From positions 913,195,840 to 913,259,839 of the forward strand of contig NC_081409.1 of assembly GCF_030272615.1 (NCBI RefSeq): a stretch of 64,000 nt of DNA. Reading direction: 5' to 3'. The translations under genes and the position numbers were made by a program. The stretch comes from Cryptomeria japonica. Taxonomy: Eukaryota; Streptophyta; Pinopsida; Cupressales; Cupressaceae. The number at the start of each line of letters is the position of its first letter. Positions within the stretch are counted from its first letter, which is position 1. The notes under the pieces were generated by a model. That model made no database searches, was not told the origin of the DNA, and saw only the letters and a program-made list of their open reading frames with translations. Below, one piece after another: positions 42,314 to 54,500 of the stretch.

Positions 42314-45300
42314 AGTTCCTACTCCACATTGTTTTGTCCATCTTGTTTAAGTCATAGTAGTTTTTATGTACACCCCTCACATCAAACCAATACCTTTGTC
42401 CATTTCACATTATCCATCTTAATCCCAGTTCCATTGAATCTAAATTTTGATTACCCTATTGTCCAATCATTCATAACACACCTTTAGGTTCAAGGAAATC
42501 ATCCCCTTACTGGTTCATGCCCTTAGTCATGATTGAGTCATGTCTAAGATCTTTGAAACCATTACAATACCCTTGATTATTAAACCATCACCATACTTTT
42601 TATTCATCATCCTGGTTATGGTCCAAATCTTATCATCATCAAAGCAATCCTTGGACGTAATTGAAAGTACCACCTTTGAATGTTTTAATCAAATCATCAT
42701 CTAATCCATGTTTGTAGACCCTTACGCAATACAACACCTATTAAATGCTTGCATTTACAAACACAATCCTTACTCAACACCATTAAATATTAATGTACAA
42801 CAATGAGTAACAAATGATAAATAGGTTGGCATGAAAGCTGCCAAGAATCTACCCATGAAACACAATAGACTCATCAAATTCCAATATCCCAATTAAAAAT
42901 TTCATCCCTTAAAAATATGAGGCCAACTTCCAACCCATATATTATACTGAATACAATTCCAATTCATAGATTATTTCCAATAATTAGAATAAGAGTCAAT
43001 TAAGTGTCCTACATCATAAACATGTTCATCTTGTGAATCCTATATTGTGTACATCATAAACGTTGTCACTATAAAAATCTAGACAAGATTCATTTAATGA
43101 GAAGAATCCAAATGCAATACTTTCGTTGGTGTTATTGTGGTATAGAATTGAAACAACAAGCCTCCTTCCATTTGGGTGTAGATAGACAGTGATATTGGAG
43201 AATTATCAATAGCTACTAATTTGTTTTTCATAAATGTTGAGTCATTCCTTCGACCCAAATGAATCCATGTCAAGAAGAGACTGTAGACTTTTTTGCATTA
43301 GACAAATATTGTATTTGGAAAATGAAAGGATAAACACTCATCCAAAACTCACAGTCGCATTTTATATGGTTGGTATGAACTTGTTTAGTAAACTCATTGT
43401 CATTTCACTTAAAGGCAGACATCGTGGACCAGAGCTTTTGTCTGAAATCAAAGTTGTTCATTCAATAAAATGGGCATATATCGTTGTTTCTGATAATAAT
43501 GGTGGCCTGAAGTCAGAAAGGCTGCATCAATCAAACTTAATTTCAATGCACTGAAAGAAGATGTGAAGCAAAAGGGCCCATGACTGATAGTACTACAAAT
43601 AAAATGTTCCAGACTATATAGTAAAAAAAATAATTTATTGTTGGCATATGCATTCAAGAGGGAGAAGCAATTGTTATAGAGAGGTTGTAAGAAAATGTTC
43701 CAGACTATATAGTAAAAAGTAAAAGATAGGAAATTACCACTTGTTTATGTTATTTGATATTGTATAGCGATGAGGAGTCCTAAAAGTTAGGCATAGGATG
43801 CATACCCCACCTTTGATATTGTATAGTGATGAGGTGGTGTACAAATTATCACTAGTAAAAGGATCTTTAATGTGATGTATGGGATTTCAAATTCATTTTA
43901 ATTTTTGTTCCTACTTTTCCTTTGTGTGAGTTAGTGAAATGATCCTAGTTTTTACGTGGGGTCAATTTAAGAGAATCATAAAGCAAAAGAAGTTACCCAG
44001 AAGGTAGGGAAAATCCTTAGCAATTGTTCTAATGACATTGTTGTCCTCTCTCAACAAAGGTATGACCACATATATCGGATTTGTGGTAAGAAGTCTAGAA
44101 GTACATGACTAGTAGAGGAGAACGTATTGAAATAGTATTCAATCAAGGTTTTGCTTGTCCTCAAGCTCTACTTGATTTTTTCGAAAATTTGTACAAATTC
44201 ATAATATAGGTGGTGAATCGTGTATTGTTGTAATGTATATGATAATTCCTAGAGATGATATCTTATTACCCACATTAGAGAAACATCTACAACATCATGA
44301 TTGAAATTTAATACTTTCTATTTGTTCATAGATAAAATAATATGCGAATCCCAAAATCACTGTTGTCTTATTCTATAGACCATTTTCAGGGTCAATGTGC
44401 CACATACAACTAAGAACATGGAAATACTTGTAGGCAACAATGTAGGTTTGTAGTAAGAGTGGTCCCTATAACACAACCTCTAGAGTTGGAGGTCTAGATC
44501 CCTATCTATCCTAATGCTACAACTAAAGTGTTTGTGTTGGGTAGTGAAAAGAGATAGAAATTGCTAAAAGTAAATAAAAGTCTCATGTCATATAAATACT
44601 ATCTTAATTGTCAAATAAAAGTCTGAATAGATAATAATGAAATAATCATTGAAAAGAAACATATAAATAAAACATAATGGTGGATAAAGATAAGTATAGA
44701 TCACTTTGGACAATACTTTCTTCTTATTAAGCTCACTAATTATTACAATGCTACATGTATAATTTATATAAACATATATAGAGTCTTCCCTATATAGAGA
44801 AAAAGAGAGGCATGAATTGACTAATACATTCGGCTCAAAAAATTTGTTGTATGAGTTTCATCTGATAAACAAATAACACATTAAGCTATCTAGTTTTCTT
44901 GTAGATAGTTACATCTATCACTAAATCAACGCACGGGCTAGGATTCCTAGCGCACAATTGTTTTCCCTCTAAATTACATTTGAAATTTGAAATTTATAGA
45001 GAGAATATTTCTTTATAATTCTAGTGCCTTAATTATTTGTGTTGGTGGTTGGACATGTCTATAGGCTCCTTGGTTATCGGTTCATGAAGTCCACTACCCA
45101 ATACTACATTATCATGATGTTGCTAAGTATTACTTCATATCTAGCACTATGCAATAGTTGTCCATGCATTCTCAACCCTACTACTATAGGAAATTCAAAT
45201 TCTAGATTTTTATAGCTTGCTTGCTTTTATTACTATAGTGCTTTCAAACCACTTAGGGTGATGCAAGGAAGCCACATGTTCCAAATCCATTTTGTTGGGA

Positions 45301-46504
45301 TACAAGGGGAGTAATTTTGTGTTCCAATAACCACACTTCTTATGGTTCTAAAATAGATCTATCACTAAAACCTCACATGATACTGTCTCTTCTATGATAT
45401 ATTTTTCGTTCACTTTTTTTGTGAAACTTTAAGAAATTGCTTCAAAGCTTGAATTTGGTTGTTGTACATAACTTAGTCGTGATAAGGAGCTATTATCATA
45501 CAAGTCCATCATGAAACCAACATAAATAAAAAAATCAAAAACAACTCATAAAATATTAAAATATCCATTATCATAATAAGCTTTAAAATACAATCACTAT
45601 AATTATATCGCTTAACATAATTATAAAATATTTATAATTTACAATTTAATCACTCAAATTTAAAAAAATGAGTACTCAATGAAAATGTATAGCAGATCAA
45701 TGTTAGTGTTTACAACTTTAACGACTGTAAACATTGTACAAACTTATAATTATTCTAATTAGGCAACCATCAAGTTGCAATCAATAAAACTCCACTTGTG
45801 AAAACAATCAAAAGGTTTTGACCAATAGATTCAGTTTGCCAATCAATGAAAAATGTCCTCCTTCAAACTATTGAAAATGAAAAATGGCAATGATTTGCAA
45901 CACTTTTATAAAGCAGAAAATGAATATATGCTAGATTAAGCAAGCTCCTAAAATGCCACGTAAATCTTCCCCCAAGAGTTAAACTTAGATTGCATAATTT
46001 GCAGTTGTCACATCTACAGACAAGATAAAAGAAGGTAAGAAGAAAAAAAGGTATACAGTCACCATAGCTTTAAATTATTCTGTCTTCATCAACTTTGTTA
46101 GTTTCTTATTTGAATCAATCACAATAATTTTATACTTGGAATTACTGCTCATTCTCAATAATATGTGCATGACTAAGGAGAAATTTACACAAGCCTTTAA
46201 TTACAGTGCAGTACAATTACAATTATAAACATCAAATTGATGTTAGTAGATTTTACTTTAACAGGCAGGACCCATATAAAGCACATCAGATAGTGATAAC
46301 AGTCAATATTGCCTACATTCTATGTGATTTTGTGAATCTTCAAGCCTTTCCATGGACCCAAATTGATATCTATCATCATACATGTCTTGCAGTACCCTTT
46401 GTTTTATAGAGATATTAAGGCCCTCATTGTTATATTGCCAGTAGTAGGTGGAATGGAATTGTAAGTTAAAAAAGATCAGCAGGAATTATTAAGCTTGTCA
46501 ACAT
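42314..46504. other. AT-rich stretch without recognised genes
   Basis: No convincing coding frame, LTR or RNA gene. The longest open frame (43234-43554) has no recognisable motif. A direct repeat of about 25 bp (AAATGTTCCAGACTATATAG and following A) occurs near 43602 and 43694, and GATATTGTATAG-GATGAGG occurs twice nearby (43757, 43813). It is probably very old, unrecognisable element debris. Confidence 0.5.
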
Positions 46505-46733
46505 CTTACCAAAAGCAATATAACGATACATAACAGTTATGGTTATATCAGGTTTAATGTTCTTTAGACTATCTTTGGTTTCGTGGACGTTAAAAGTTTT
46601 CTATTATATTCTATTTAAATTAATTTTTCGGATTTGATAAAACAGGCTACTTCATGGTCTGTTGTTTTTTAGACTATCTTTTGTCTTATGGACATTAAAA
46701 GTCTTTTATTCTATTCTATCAAAATTAGTGTAT
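46505..46733 (+). repeat. ~105-bp imperfect tandem repeat, left block
   Basis: Two units beginning near 46560 and 46667 with TTTAGACTATCTTT, then ATGGACATTAAAAGTCTTTT-like text and AAAACAGGCTACTTCA. The 5' lead-in (ACCAAAAG...CATAACAGTTAT) recurs at about 47028 before the right block. Confidence 0.75.
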
Positions 46734-46949
46734 GCAGCTTTGGTTGTTAAACGGATTCTTTATTTGTGTGATTCTTTGGATTCTATTACTTTCAATCATA
46801 TCCCTAGATGATGGAATGATGTTGTGGATTGTTTGGTCAAATGGGCCTCTGATCATATGCATAATTGGAACATTATGGATAGGGGTCAATTACCTCTAGA
46901 TTTGTCTCAAAAGTTGGACCACTTGGTGGAGCTTGATAGGGCTACGTAA
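46734..46949 (+). pseudogene. LINE-type RNase H C-terminal remnant
   Basis: The frame reads AALVVKRILYLCDSLD, then FNHIPR-stop-WNDVVDCLVKWASDH and MDRGQLPLDLSQKLDHLVEL, ending at TAA 46947-46949. The IPR-x-x-N-x-x-A/V-D-x-L-A/V-K pattern is that of the plant RNase H-like domain at the end of LINE ORF2. One TGA interrupts it, probably from an Arg codon. Everything upstream (endonuclease, RT) is missing, so it is a 5'-truncated or broken copy. The following 70 bp include AATAAATTTTTAC, typical of a LINE 3' end. Confidence 0.7.
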
Positions 46950-47027
46950 TACCCTTGCTTTGTAATTCTTCTGGTTTGAATAAATTTTTACCCCTCTTTT
47001 AGTAATTGTTATGCTTATCAATATTTC

Positions 47028-47390
47028 ACCAAAAGGCAGACATAACAGTTATCATTTGGGTAATATCAAGGTTGGCTGCCTTTTAGATTATCTTTGATTC
47101 CATAGACATTAAAAGTCTTCTATTATATTATTTAAATCAAATTTGGAGACTTGTTAAAACAGGCTAATTCAGGGTCAGCTGTTTCTTAGATTATCTTTCG
47201 TCTCATGGATGTTAAAAATCTTTTATTTTATCATATCCAAATCAACTTTGCGGATTTGTTAAAACAGACTACTTCAAGATTCATTATTTTTTAGATTATC
47301 TTTCATTTCATAAATGTTAAAAATCTTTTTTTCTATTCTATTCGAATCAACTTTACAGATTTGTTAGAACAGAATACTAAGTAGAGGATC
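47028..47390 (+). repeat. ~105-bp imperfect tandem repeat, right block
   Basis: Three units starting near 47086, 47188 and 47292 (TTAGATTATCTTTC, GTTAAAAATCTTTT, GATTTGTTAAAACAGACTACTTCA). Together with 46505-46733 this gives five units of one family around the LINE tail. It may be the LINE 3' UTR repeat. Confidence 0.75.
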
Positions 47391-50207
47391 ATTTTTCCTT
47401 AAATCCTTGTCTACAGTCAGTAAGGCTACATCAAACACTATATACTCAGAGAGATGGCCCAATGTACAACACATAATAACACCTCCTTTCCAATCCTACG
47501 ATTTAACTTAGCCTTATTTCAAATAAGAGTTTAAGACAATAATGAATAACAAGAAAGAGTCAGCCCATGCATTCTTTTGTATTTGAGTACCACACATACA
47601 GCAAATGGTGGATTGTTATTTACTGCACATAGACTCTTTTGGGATTTTATTAGTGTAAAACTATGTTTAAAAGAAGTAATTGTTCAAGGTTAGTGGCTTA
47701 ATTAGTTACCAGGTCTTCTTTACAGATAAAGTGGGGACTTCAGAGTAAATAGGGTGGCAGAAGTTTCTTCAGATTTTGGGCTCCACTCAGTTATGGGTAG
47801 ACCCTAAAGCAGAATTTATTGATCAATAAATTCAAAAACTGAAGTTCAGAGAGCTAATCAGAAAAGACTGAAATTTGAAACAGAACATTAAAAAAAGGTT
47901 GATGGTTTACAGATAAGCTAAACTTTTAATGAATGTGAAATGAAATTGTACTACTTCTGTCTTATGTTCATGCCCTGCACCTGCACTTTATAAACATACT
48001 CCCAGTTGTAGGCCCAATAATTTGGCAGCATTGCTGTTGTTCCATGTAACCTGTTTTGGATTGTATAAATAAAAGTACCTAGCTAGATTGTGGGTGTAGA
48101 GGCAATCTAAATACTTTTCTTATTCTTGAACCTACAATATTTTGGGGACCACCCATACTCAGAAACTTCAATATCTCTTTAGTTATGAGATGATTCAATT
48201 TAGAGTTATACTATTATTCCAAAGTATTTGTCAGAGTAGTTATTGGACATCCTTTTATGTTTTTGATTAGATAAATATTTTGTTGAGAGATATGAATTGG
48301 AAGAAGGTTGGAAAGGATTCCAAAATCTTGTACAATAAGAAATAGTTTAGAAAAATATTGGATATCATCTTATTAAAATTTTCTATCAATTTTAGAGATT
48401 AGCTATACATACTAGTATAAATAAGATTTGTATTAAAATCTTTTAAAATCTAACAATAACTGAAACCCTATAAGTTTTTGGACCTTTCCAACTTAATAGT
48501 GAGGTTTATTTTATAATAAGATAAAATATGTGAAAATTCTTGGAAAAATCTTTCTAAAAAAGAAAAGATATTTATAAATATACATTTAATGCAATGTAGA
48601 ATATGATAGTGAACTCTATAGAAGCCAAGGACCACTTGTAACTAAAAAAGCTTTCCACATAAGAGAGAATAAATAAAAAATTAATATTTCCAAAGAATTG
48701 ATATGATGCATAGAACATGGCATATTTTGTACAATGACAAGTATATGAACAAGGTGAGATAAAGGAAAAATTAGGATGATGACAAGTGTATTAATCCTAG
48801 AAGACCCAAACATTAAATACACTAACTAAATTTAGCTATAATAGTGAGAATAGATTGTAAAAGGAAACCAGTTAGGTAGATAAATTCATTCACATAAACA
48901 ATGTAGGGTATATAGTGCTCCTTCATAACAATTTGTACTTATTTTGTACATTGCATAATAGGGCAAACAAACAAACTTAAACAAATAAAAAGGGGAAAAG
49001 TAACCATATTCATCTTTCACCTAGATAGTTTATCACCACTAACTAGTTTCATTAGAGAATTTGTAACCTTCATCTTACTCTCAATAGGGTGTCAACTTCC
49101 TTTATGAACACCTTAATTTTCTTCACCATTTCACAAATAAAACGGCTTTAAATATCTTTCTTTTTTTTTTTTTAAATCTTTTGTTTGAGTATGAAGAATA
49201 GGATTCTTGGTCATATTACTTAAACTTTAATTGACATAATCCTATCTTTATAATTTTGTATAAGCTAGAGATTAAAATATAAATACAATGTGTTACACAA
49301 TATTGCCTCAAAAATATATTGTTGCAAACATAAAAATTTCATAACCTACAAAATATATTATAGTGTTTTGCACTCATGTTATGTTTTCTCTTTTGCATGT
49401 GTGTTTACATGTTCAACTCATGTTCACACCTATCCAGTCTAGGGTTTCCTTCTTATCTCGACATTTTTGTGTTTCCTCTTCCTCATTTTTTAATTATCCT
49501 TGTGTTACCCTTGTCCTTCCCATGTGATATGTATCCTTCCCCAGTTAGAAATTAATTTGTGTTACTTTATTGTATTGTAAATGCTTGTTCTTTTCTTACT
49601 CATGTCTCTCTCCTTGTTAATCACAAAGACATGAAACCACTTCCATCCCCTTTTGATTGACACCATTAACACTCCATATAAATGTTATATTTCTAGTATT
49701 AAGATTCATCTTTACAATTTATTGCGTCGCATTTTGTAATAGGAAAAGTAGTGGATCTATCATTTTGTAAATGTCTTAATCAGAAGCTTAGTAATATTTT
49801 TGCTCTGATTTTCATCAAATCCTATACCAACTTTAATGTATGGTATCCTCTAACAATTAATAAGCTCATCTAGAATCTAAGTACTCTTTCTAAACATCAA
49901 ATTCTTATTTAGCAGACTATTAAATTTCTCCAAATCCTTTGTGATACAAACTTTTCCTCAAGCCTTTCACAATCCCTTTCTTCTTCTTCTTTTAATCTTT
50001 ATGTCATGACATCTTTTATCCTATTTGCCTCTTCTATCTGAACTTTTGCATTCATGGTGATCTTATCAGATTCCTTTATTTTATATTTCTATTTCTTATT
50101 TTTCTTTCTATCTATCTTAAGATCATCTAGGACAGAGATGAGTTCTCTTTCGAGAACAACTTCAACTTCTTCATCATTTTTGGAGTTCACATTTTTTGTA
50201 TCACCAT
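47391..50207. other. AT-rich stretch without recognised genes
   Basis: No supported coding region. Short AT runs and a poly-T (about 49163-49175) only. Short open frames have no motif and no neighbours that support them. Confidence 0.5.
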
Positions 50208-50905
50208 CTAATATTTTAATTTCCATGAATATGTCATCTTCTCTTTCATTTTCATTGTTGAAGATACAATGATCACACTCCTCGAATAACTATCTTTCTT
50301 AGAGTAGAAGCTTTTCTTATAGAGTTTATAAAAAATAATTTTCTTATGTCTTGACTCCTTACAACTCTTTTGATAAGGATTGTAATATTTTTCTTTATCA
50401 CTACTTACTCTAAAAGGACATTTAGAAGGAAAGTGACCTATTTTACCATAATTGAAACATTTGAAATGTAAATTACCTTTGTGATTAAAGGATCCTTTCT
50501 TTAACTTCATCACTAGAATCTCCATTCTTCTTTGAAGCCTTAAAGGATGCCTCTTTCCTTGAGGTTTTATCATTTACCATGCTCATCTCATGTACAGACA
50601 CTATCCCATGTAGTTCATGCATTACTAGAGTGTTCAAATCTTAAGCTTCCTCAATCATACAAAAAAAATTGAATCAAACCATTGATGAAGGGATCCGAGT
50701 ACCTTTTTTATAATAACTACCTCTTTCACTTCTTCACCAAGTCCCTTGATGGTATTGACAACTTCATCAACCCAAAGAAGATATGCAACAATAATTTCTT
50801 CTTCCTTCATCTTTAGACTCTTGATCTATACTTAGTAGGTTTGGAGCTTGCTTGCTTGGCCTTGTTATCACCTTCATAGATATTAGGAAGTGTATCCCAT
50901 ATCTC
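50208..50905 (-). pseudogene. gag: Copia gag remnant (different lineage from Copia-A to D)
   Basis: Minus strand: WDTLPNIYEGDNKAKQA near 50900, then after stops IKSLKMKEEEIIVAYLLWVD, a stretch equal to the Copia gag middle, VSVHEM, then KGSFNHKGNLHFKCFNYGKI with the knuckle CFNYGKIGHFPSKCPF (second Cys is Tyr) and Lys/Ser-rich KKSFYSKKDSYS. Many stops. The upstream part is cut near 50905, where unrelated sequence starts. No protease or pol follows on the left. Confidence 0.75.
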
Positions 50906-51650
50906 TATTCGGTGCAGTCACGGTTAGGAGGGACCTCAATGAGATCCATCCAGACTATGCAGCAAGAGTAAACACAACAAAATCAAGACAAGATGATGGA
51001 GGCAATGTAAAACTGAATGAATTAGATCATGAAAACTTATTACAACTGGTCGGTAACATGCAGACTACAAGATTTGGCTCGTTGGCCTGCTGCATACATG
51101 CTCAATTATTGAATCGATCAATTCCGAACCTCCAAATCTTAAGATATATCTCCTATATTCTAGCCCATAAATTATGATGCTTAATTACATTGATTTATAT
51201 GCTCAAGAGATATCCACGTTGACCTAAGAGGGATCAAATATCGAAGAACAAGATCAAACATGTAAATCCACCAGGTCGACTTCTACCAATGAAAATCATC
51301 TGAAAAATCCAAAGGAAGAAGTGTGGATCAGAGAGAAGGCCACCCACATGCCAAGGAAGATTGGAATCCATGAAATGAACCTCCGCAAGATATGGAAAGG
51401 ATCTGCAAGATTCACCAATAGAAAATAGGTCCAAGCGGTTTTGGTGTTCTAAGCCAGAAAACTGTCTCAGAATCTAGAAGCGATACCTTGCCAAAAAATG
51501 ATCCAACGTCCTACGGCTCTGGAATAAGGAAGATAACCATAATTACAAGAAAAATCCATCTCCGCAAGATCCATTGAGAAAATGCAAGAAAATGTATCAA
51601 GGAATGGTAAAATTACAAAAGAGAAAACAAACTAAAAATAAATGTTTTTG
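50906..51650. other. Unassigned sequence
   Basis: Not recognised. A short plus frame (50890-51177) includes LNELDHENLLQLVG, which looks a little like the alpha-C/beta-4 part of a protein kinase, but without any flanking kinase motif. Otherwise purine-rich with repeats of CCGCAAGAT (51383, 51563). Confidence 0.4.
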
Positions 51651-52098
51651 GTTGATGCAAGAGTGCCAAGAACCAGGGATGCTCCTAAAAATAAATGTTT
51701 TGAGCTTAACCGGAACTGTATTTAGGCATATGAAATGCTATTCTAGTAGTTCAATCTTAATTCTGGATTGTATTCCAATATTTTCTATAGTCAATGAGAC
51801 TCCTTTTGTGATGAGCAGTGTGCTCTAGGCTATTGGCCTTCCTGCATGTGCAGGCCCCTTATTGCAATATTTGTTCATCTGATCAGTGGATAGATATTGT
51901 GGGTCTCCAATCCCACCGTGGTTTTTCCTCATTGAGGTTTTCCACGTATAAATCTGTGGTGTTATGGTGTTCATCTTTGTGGTTGCATTGTTATTTATTG
52001 TTATATGCTTTTATGTTTACCGGTTGCTGAGTTGTGTTAATAAGGTTTAAATTCATCATTCCGACATAACACTAATTCACCCCCCCTCTTAGTATTCA
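51651..52098 (+). repeat. Truncated Copia-type LTR, related to Copia-A LTR
   Basis: Follows the Copia-A LTR end (21230-21715): GATGAGCAGTGTGCTCTAGG, GCAGGCCCC, the hairpin block (51915-51950, CCCACCGTGGTTTTTCC), TTACCGGTTG, and the C-run CACCCCCCCTCTTAGTATTCA. The 5' start is lost and no primer site follows. Confidence 0.7.
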
Positions 52099-52124
52099 TG
52101 GATCCCAACACAGACATTCGAGGC

Positions 52125-53702
52125 TGTTGAAAAAGTGACTTTCTCACTTTGGTGGGGTCAGAGGAGAACCAAGGCGGTCCACCTCTGGCTGAGAAATCCA
52201 AGATGAATCTTCAACTAGTCTATCCTTTTGTAGTCACATAAATCTATCCATTTTAATTAAATGAATATTTGCTATTTATTTGATTAAAAATCCACTAGCC
52301 ATCAGTTAATTAAATTAATATTTAATTAATTCATCTTCAAACATTCTCCTATTAATTAAATAAATTATTCAATTTATTTAATTAATTCATTAAAACCAAA
52401 ATCACAATCAATAAATGAATAAATTCTATTTATTTCATTTAAACCCCTTTCCTCTTTTAAATAAATTAAATAAAACAATTATTTAAATCATTAAACCCCC
52501 CCACTTGCATTCTCCTAAAAATGCAACTTGCATCTATTTGTTGAAATAAATGAATTTTATTTTAATAAAAATCCTATTTTCTCTCACCCACCAAACCCAC
52601 TTGCAATCCTAATCCCCTTCTAGATTCTTCTAAACCCCTTTCTAATTTAGCCTAATCCATCCCCTAAATATTGTCACATTCCTAAGCAACTTGGAGTCAC
52701 TTCTCAAAGACTTCAAAGTCTTTGAAAAGCATTTAATGCTTTATGTGTCCAACAAGCTAACCTCTAAAGTCTTCCAAACCACTAATGGCTCTTACATGAC
52801 CATTAATGGCTCTTACATAACCATTAATGGTTAAATCCACTTGCACCCATGGTTAGGGACTTTGACCCCTAAACTCAACCCTCATGTAACCCATGTGTCT
52901 CCTCAAGCATTTATTGATTTGACCATGGTTATCCCTTTAACCTTTGCACAAGAGTTTATCCATTGGATAAAAGCATTATTCTTTGGATAATGAATTTATT
53001 CACTCAACCCAACCTTAACCTTAACTCCCAAGTTAACCCTCAGGTCATGTCAAGCATTTAATGCTTATTCCCTCTCCTCTCAACCCATCTCATGTTAACA
53101 CTTGTCAACATAGGATTGGGTTGAGAGTTCTCACATGGATTGAATATCATTCAATCCTGACCCTTGTTGAGATTATTCATTCTCAACCATCCATTGCTCC
53201 ATTTTTCCTATAAATAGAGTCCATTTCTTCATAATCCAGATCCTGAAAAACTTGTATGCATTTACATTATAGTGAATTTTAGAGAAAAAGCATTTAGCAT
53301 AAATAACATATATTGTCATTTTGGACTAAAATAAATCTTAGTTCATTTCATAGCATATCTAAATAGTTTTGTTCACATTTGCATATCATAGCTAAAACAT
53401 TTCAATCTTGAATCTCCATAAGGCATCCATAGTGCAAAAAGCTGCTGAGAGCTACATTAATTTGGAACTTGGAGAGGAGAGGAATAAGGGAGAAGGAGCT
53501 ACAAGCATGGTGGAAGGCAGTTGGAGATGTCTTGTTGTGTTTTCTTTCATAGTTAAATACTTTATTATGTTTTTAGTGTCTCTCTTGGTATGCCTGCTTA
53601 GACTAGTTTTTGGTTGATTAACACTAACTCTTCTTTGTTTCTTGTGTTTCTTATGTGTTATACGACCATAGGATTTAGTCTAACATTGTCCATTTTGCAG
53701 AG
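52125..53702 (+). other. LTR-like or promoter-bearing region left of Gypsy-B
   Basis: Begins near TGTTGAAAAAGTG and has long TTAATTAAAT-rich and CCCC/CTTAACC-rich stretches. A clear TATA box (TATAAATA, 53209-53216) is followed by a likely transcript start region. It might be an LTR ending near TCTAACA (53685), but no target duplication or second copy was found. The short frame 53408-53617 is not supported. Confidence 0.4.
53209..53216 (+). promoter_or_regulatory. Candidate TATA box
   Basis: CCTATAAATAGAG is a near-perfect plant TATA context, about 200 bp upstream of the weak frame at 53408. It is probably the promoter of an LTR. Confidence 0.5.
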
Positions 53703-54019
53703 CATCACCTTCCATTTCACAAGATACTCCTTATACTGATTGCTCTGGGTGCTACATCCAATCCTACTGTCCAAAATGTCTTCAATATGATCTGGTTCCT
53801 TCTGGGGCAACTGCTTCTCCAAGTTTGCAATACTATATTCACTGAATTCTGATTTATGATATTGATGTAGATCTGCAATGTTGAATATAGGTGAAATACT
53901 CAAACTATTTGGTAACTCCACTTCATAGGCATTTCCAGAACTGAATTTCCTCAAGATCTTGCAAGGTCCAAACTTCCTCATCTGCAACTTGTTATAGGTT
54001 CCAAATGGAAATATTTCTT
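53703..54019 (-). pseudogene. pol: Gypsy-B integrase C-terminus and chromodomain start
   Basis: The minus strand reads FPFGTYNKLQMRKFGPCKIL, then YEVELPNSLSISPIFNIADL and a chromodomain start (EDILDSRIGC, YKEYLVKWK), where the text stops matching at 53703. This is the GPY/F-like module and chromodomain of a chromovirus. It is out of frame with the part upstream because of the foreign piece at 54020-54500. Confidence 0.82.
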
Positions 54020-54500
54020 TTATCCTCCTTTTTAACATTTTTCTTGGATTGAATTTGTTTTTCAATAGTCTTAGCACTGCCAAATACCTCTTCTTTAGAT
54101 TCCTTAGGTGCTTCTAGGAGGGCTTTTGCATATGTTTCTATTATGTGGTCATCAATTTCATACCCCATTTTAGTAACCCAGATGGTTCTTGGGATAACTG
54201 CCTCCATCTAAATTTCATCCTTCTTTATTACAAAATAGATTTCATCCTTATACTTGTCCACAATTGCTTGTGACAATCTAACTCTGGTATTCATTCGGGC
54301 TTTCAATTCTTGAAAATACTCATTTATGTTATTTTCTAGGTTCTCTCCCATGTTATTTAGTAAATCTAACATCTGTTTTCCTACCGGTGTATCAAAACCA
54401 AAATTTCTAATACCAATACCGGGTACTTGTTTGGTTATGTGCAGCATTAGACAAACAAGTAGGTTTCCAAATCTGAATGTTCCCTTTTTGTCTTTCTTTC
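54020..54500 (-). pseudogene. ORF2-like fragment inside Gypsy-B integrase
   Basis: The minus strand reads GTFRFGNLLVCLMLHITKQV, then PGIGIRNFGFDTPVGKQMLD, NINEYFQELKARMNTRVRLS and VDKYKDEIYFVIKKDE. It aligns with NA-1 ORF2 (KFGELLVGLFFYF, PGVGNVQWSLDQPVTKQIKE, NKYFDEFRRKMSQRVR, KKYEDDIYFTIQVD) and NA-2 ORF2. It continues past a TAG (54208-54210) with TIWVTKMGYEIDDHIIETYA and a Lys-rich end. It lies where chromovirus integrase normally has the VGDLVMVHLRK-type segment, which is missing. No target duplication, LTR or tail is visible, so the mechanism is unclear. Confidence 0.75.

Noticed and set aside
43234-43554. Open frame of 106 codons as a host gene
   Set aside because: No domain, no codon pattern, no supporting neighbours; expected by chance in a window of this size.
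50890-51177. Possible receptor-kinase fragment (LNELDHENLLQLVG)
   Set aside because: One short similarity, no glycine loop, no catalytic loop, and the frame is short. Could be chance.
53408-53617. Small gene after the TATA box at 53209
   Set aside because: A short frame with no similarity. The setting is LTR-like and no splice or poly(A) structure supports a gene.
52125-53685. Solo LTR with ends TGTTGAA and TCTAACA
   Set aside because: No matching target duplication at the two ends and no second copy in the window, so the bounds are not claimed.
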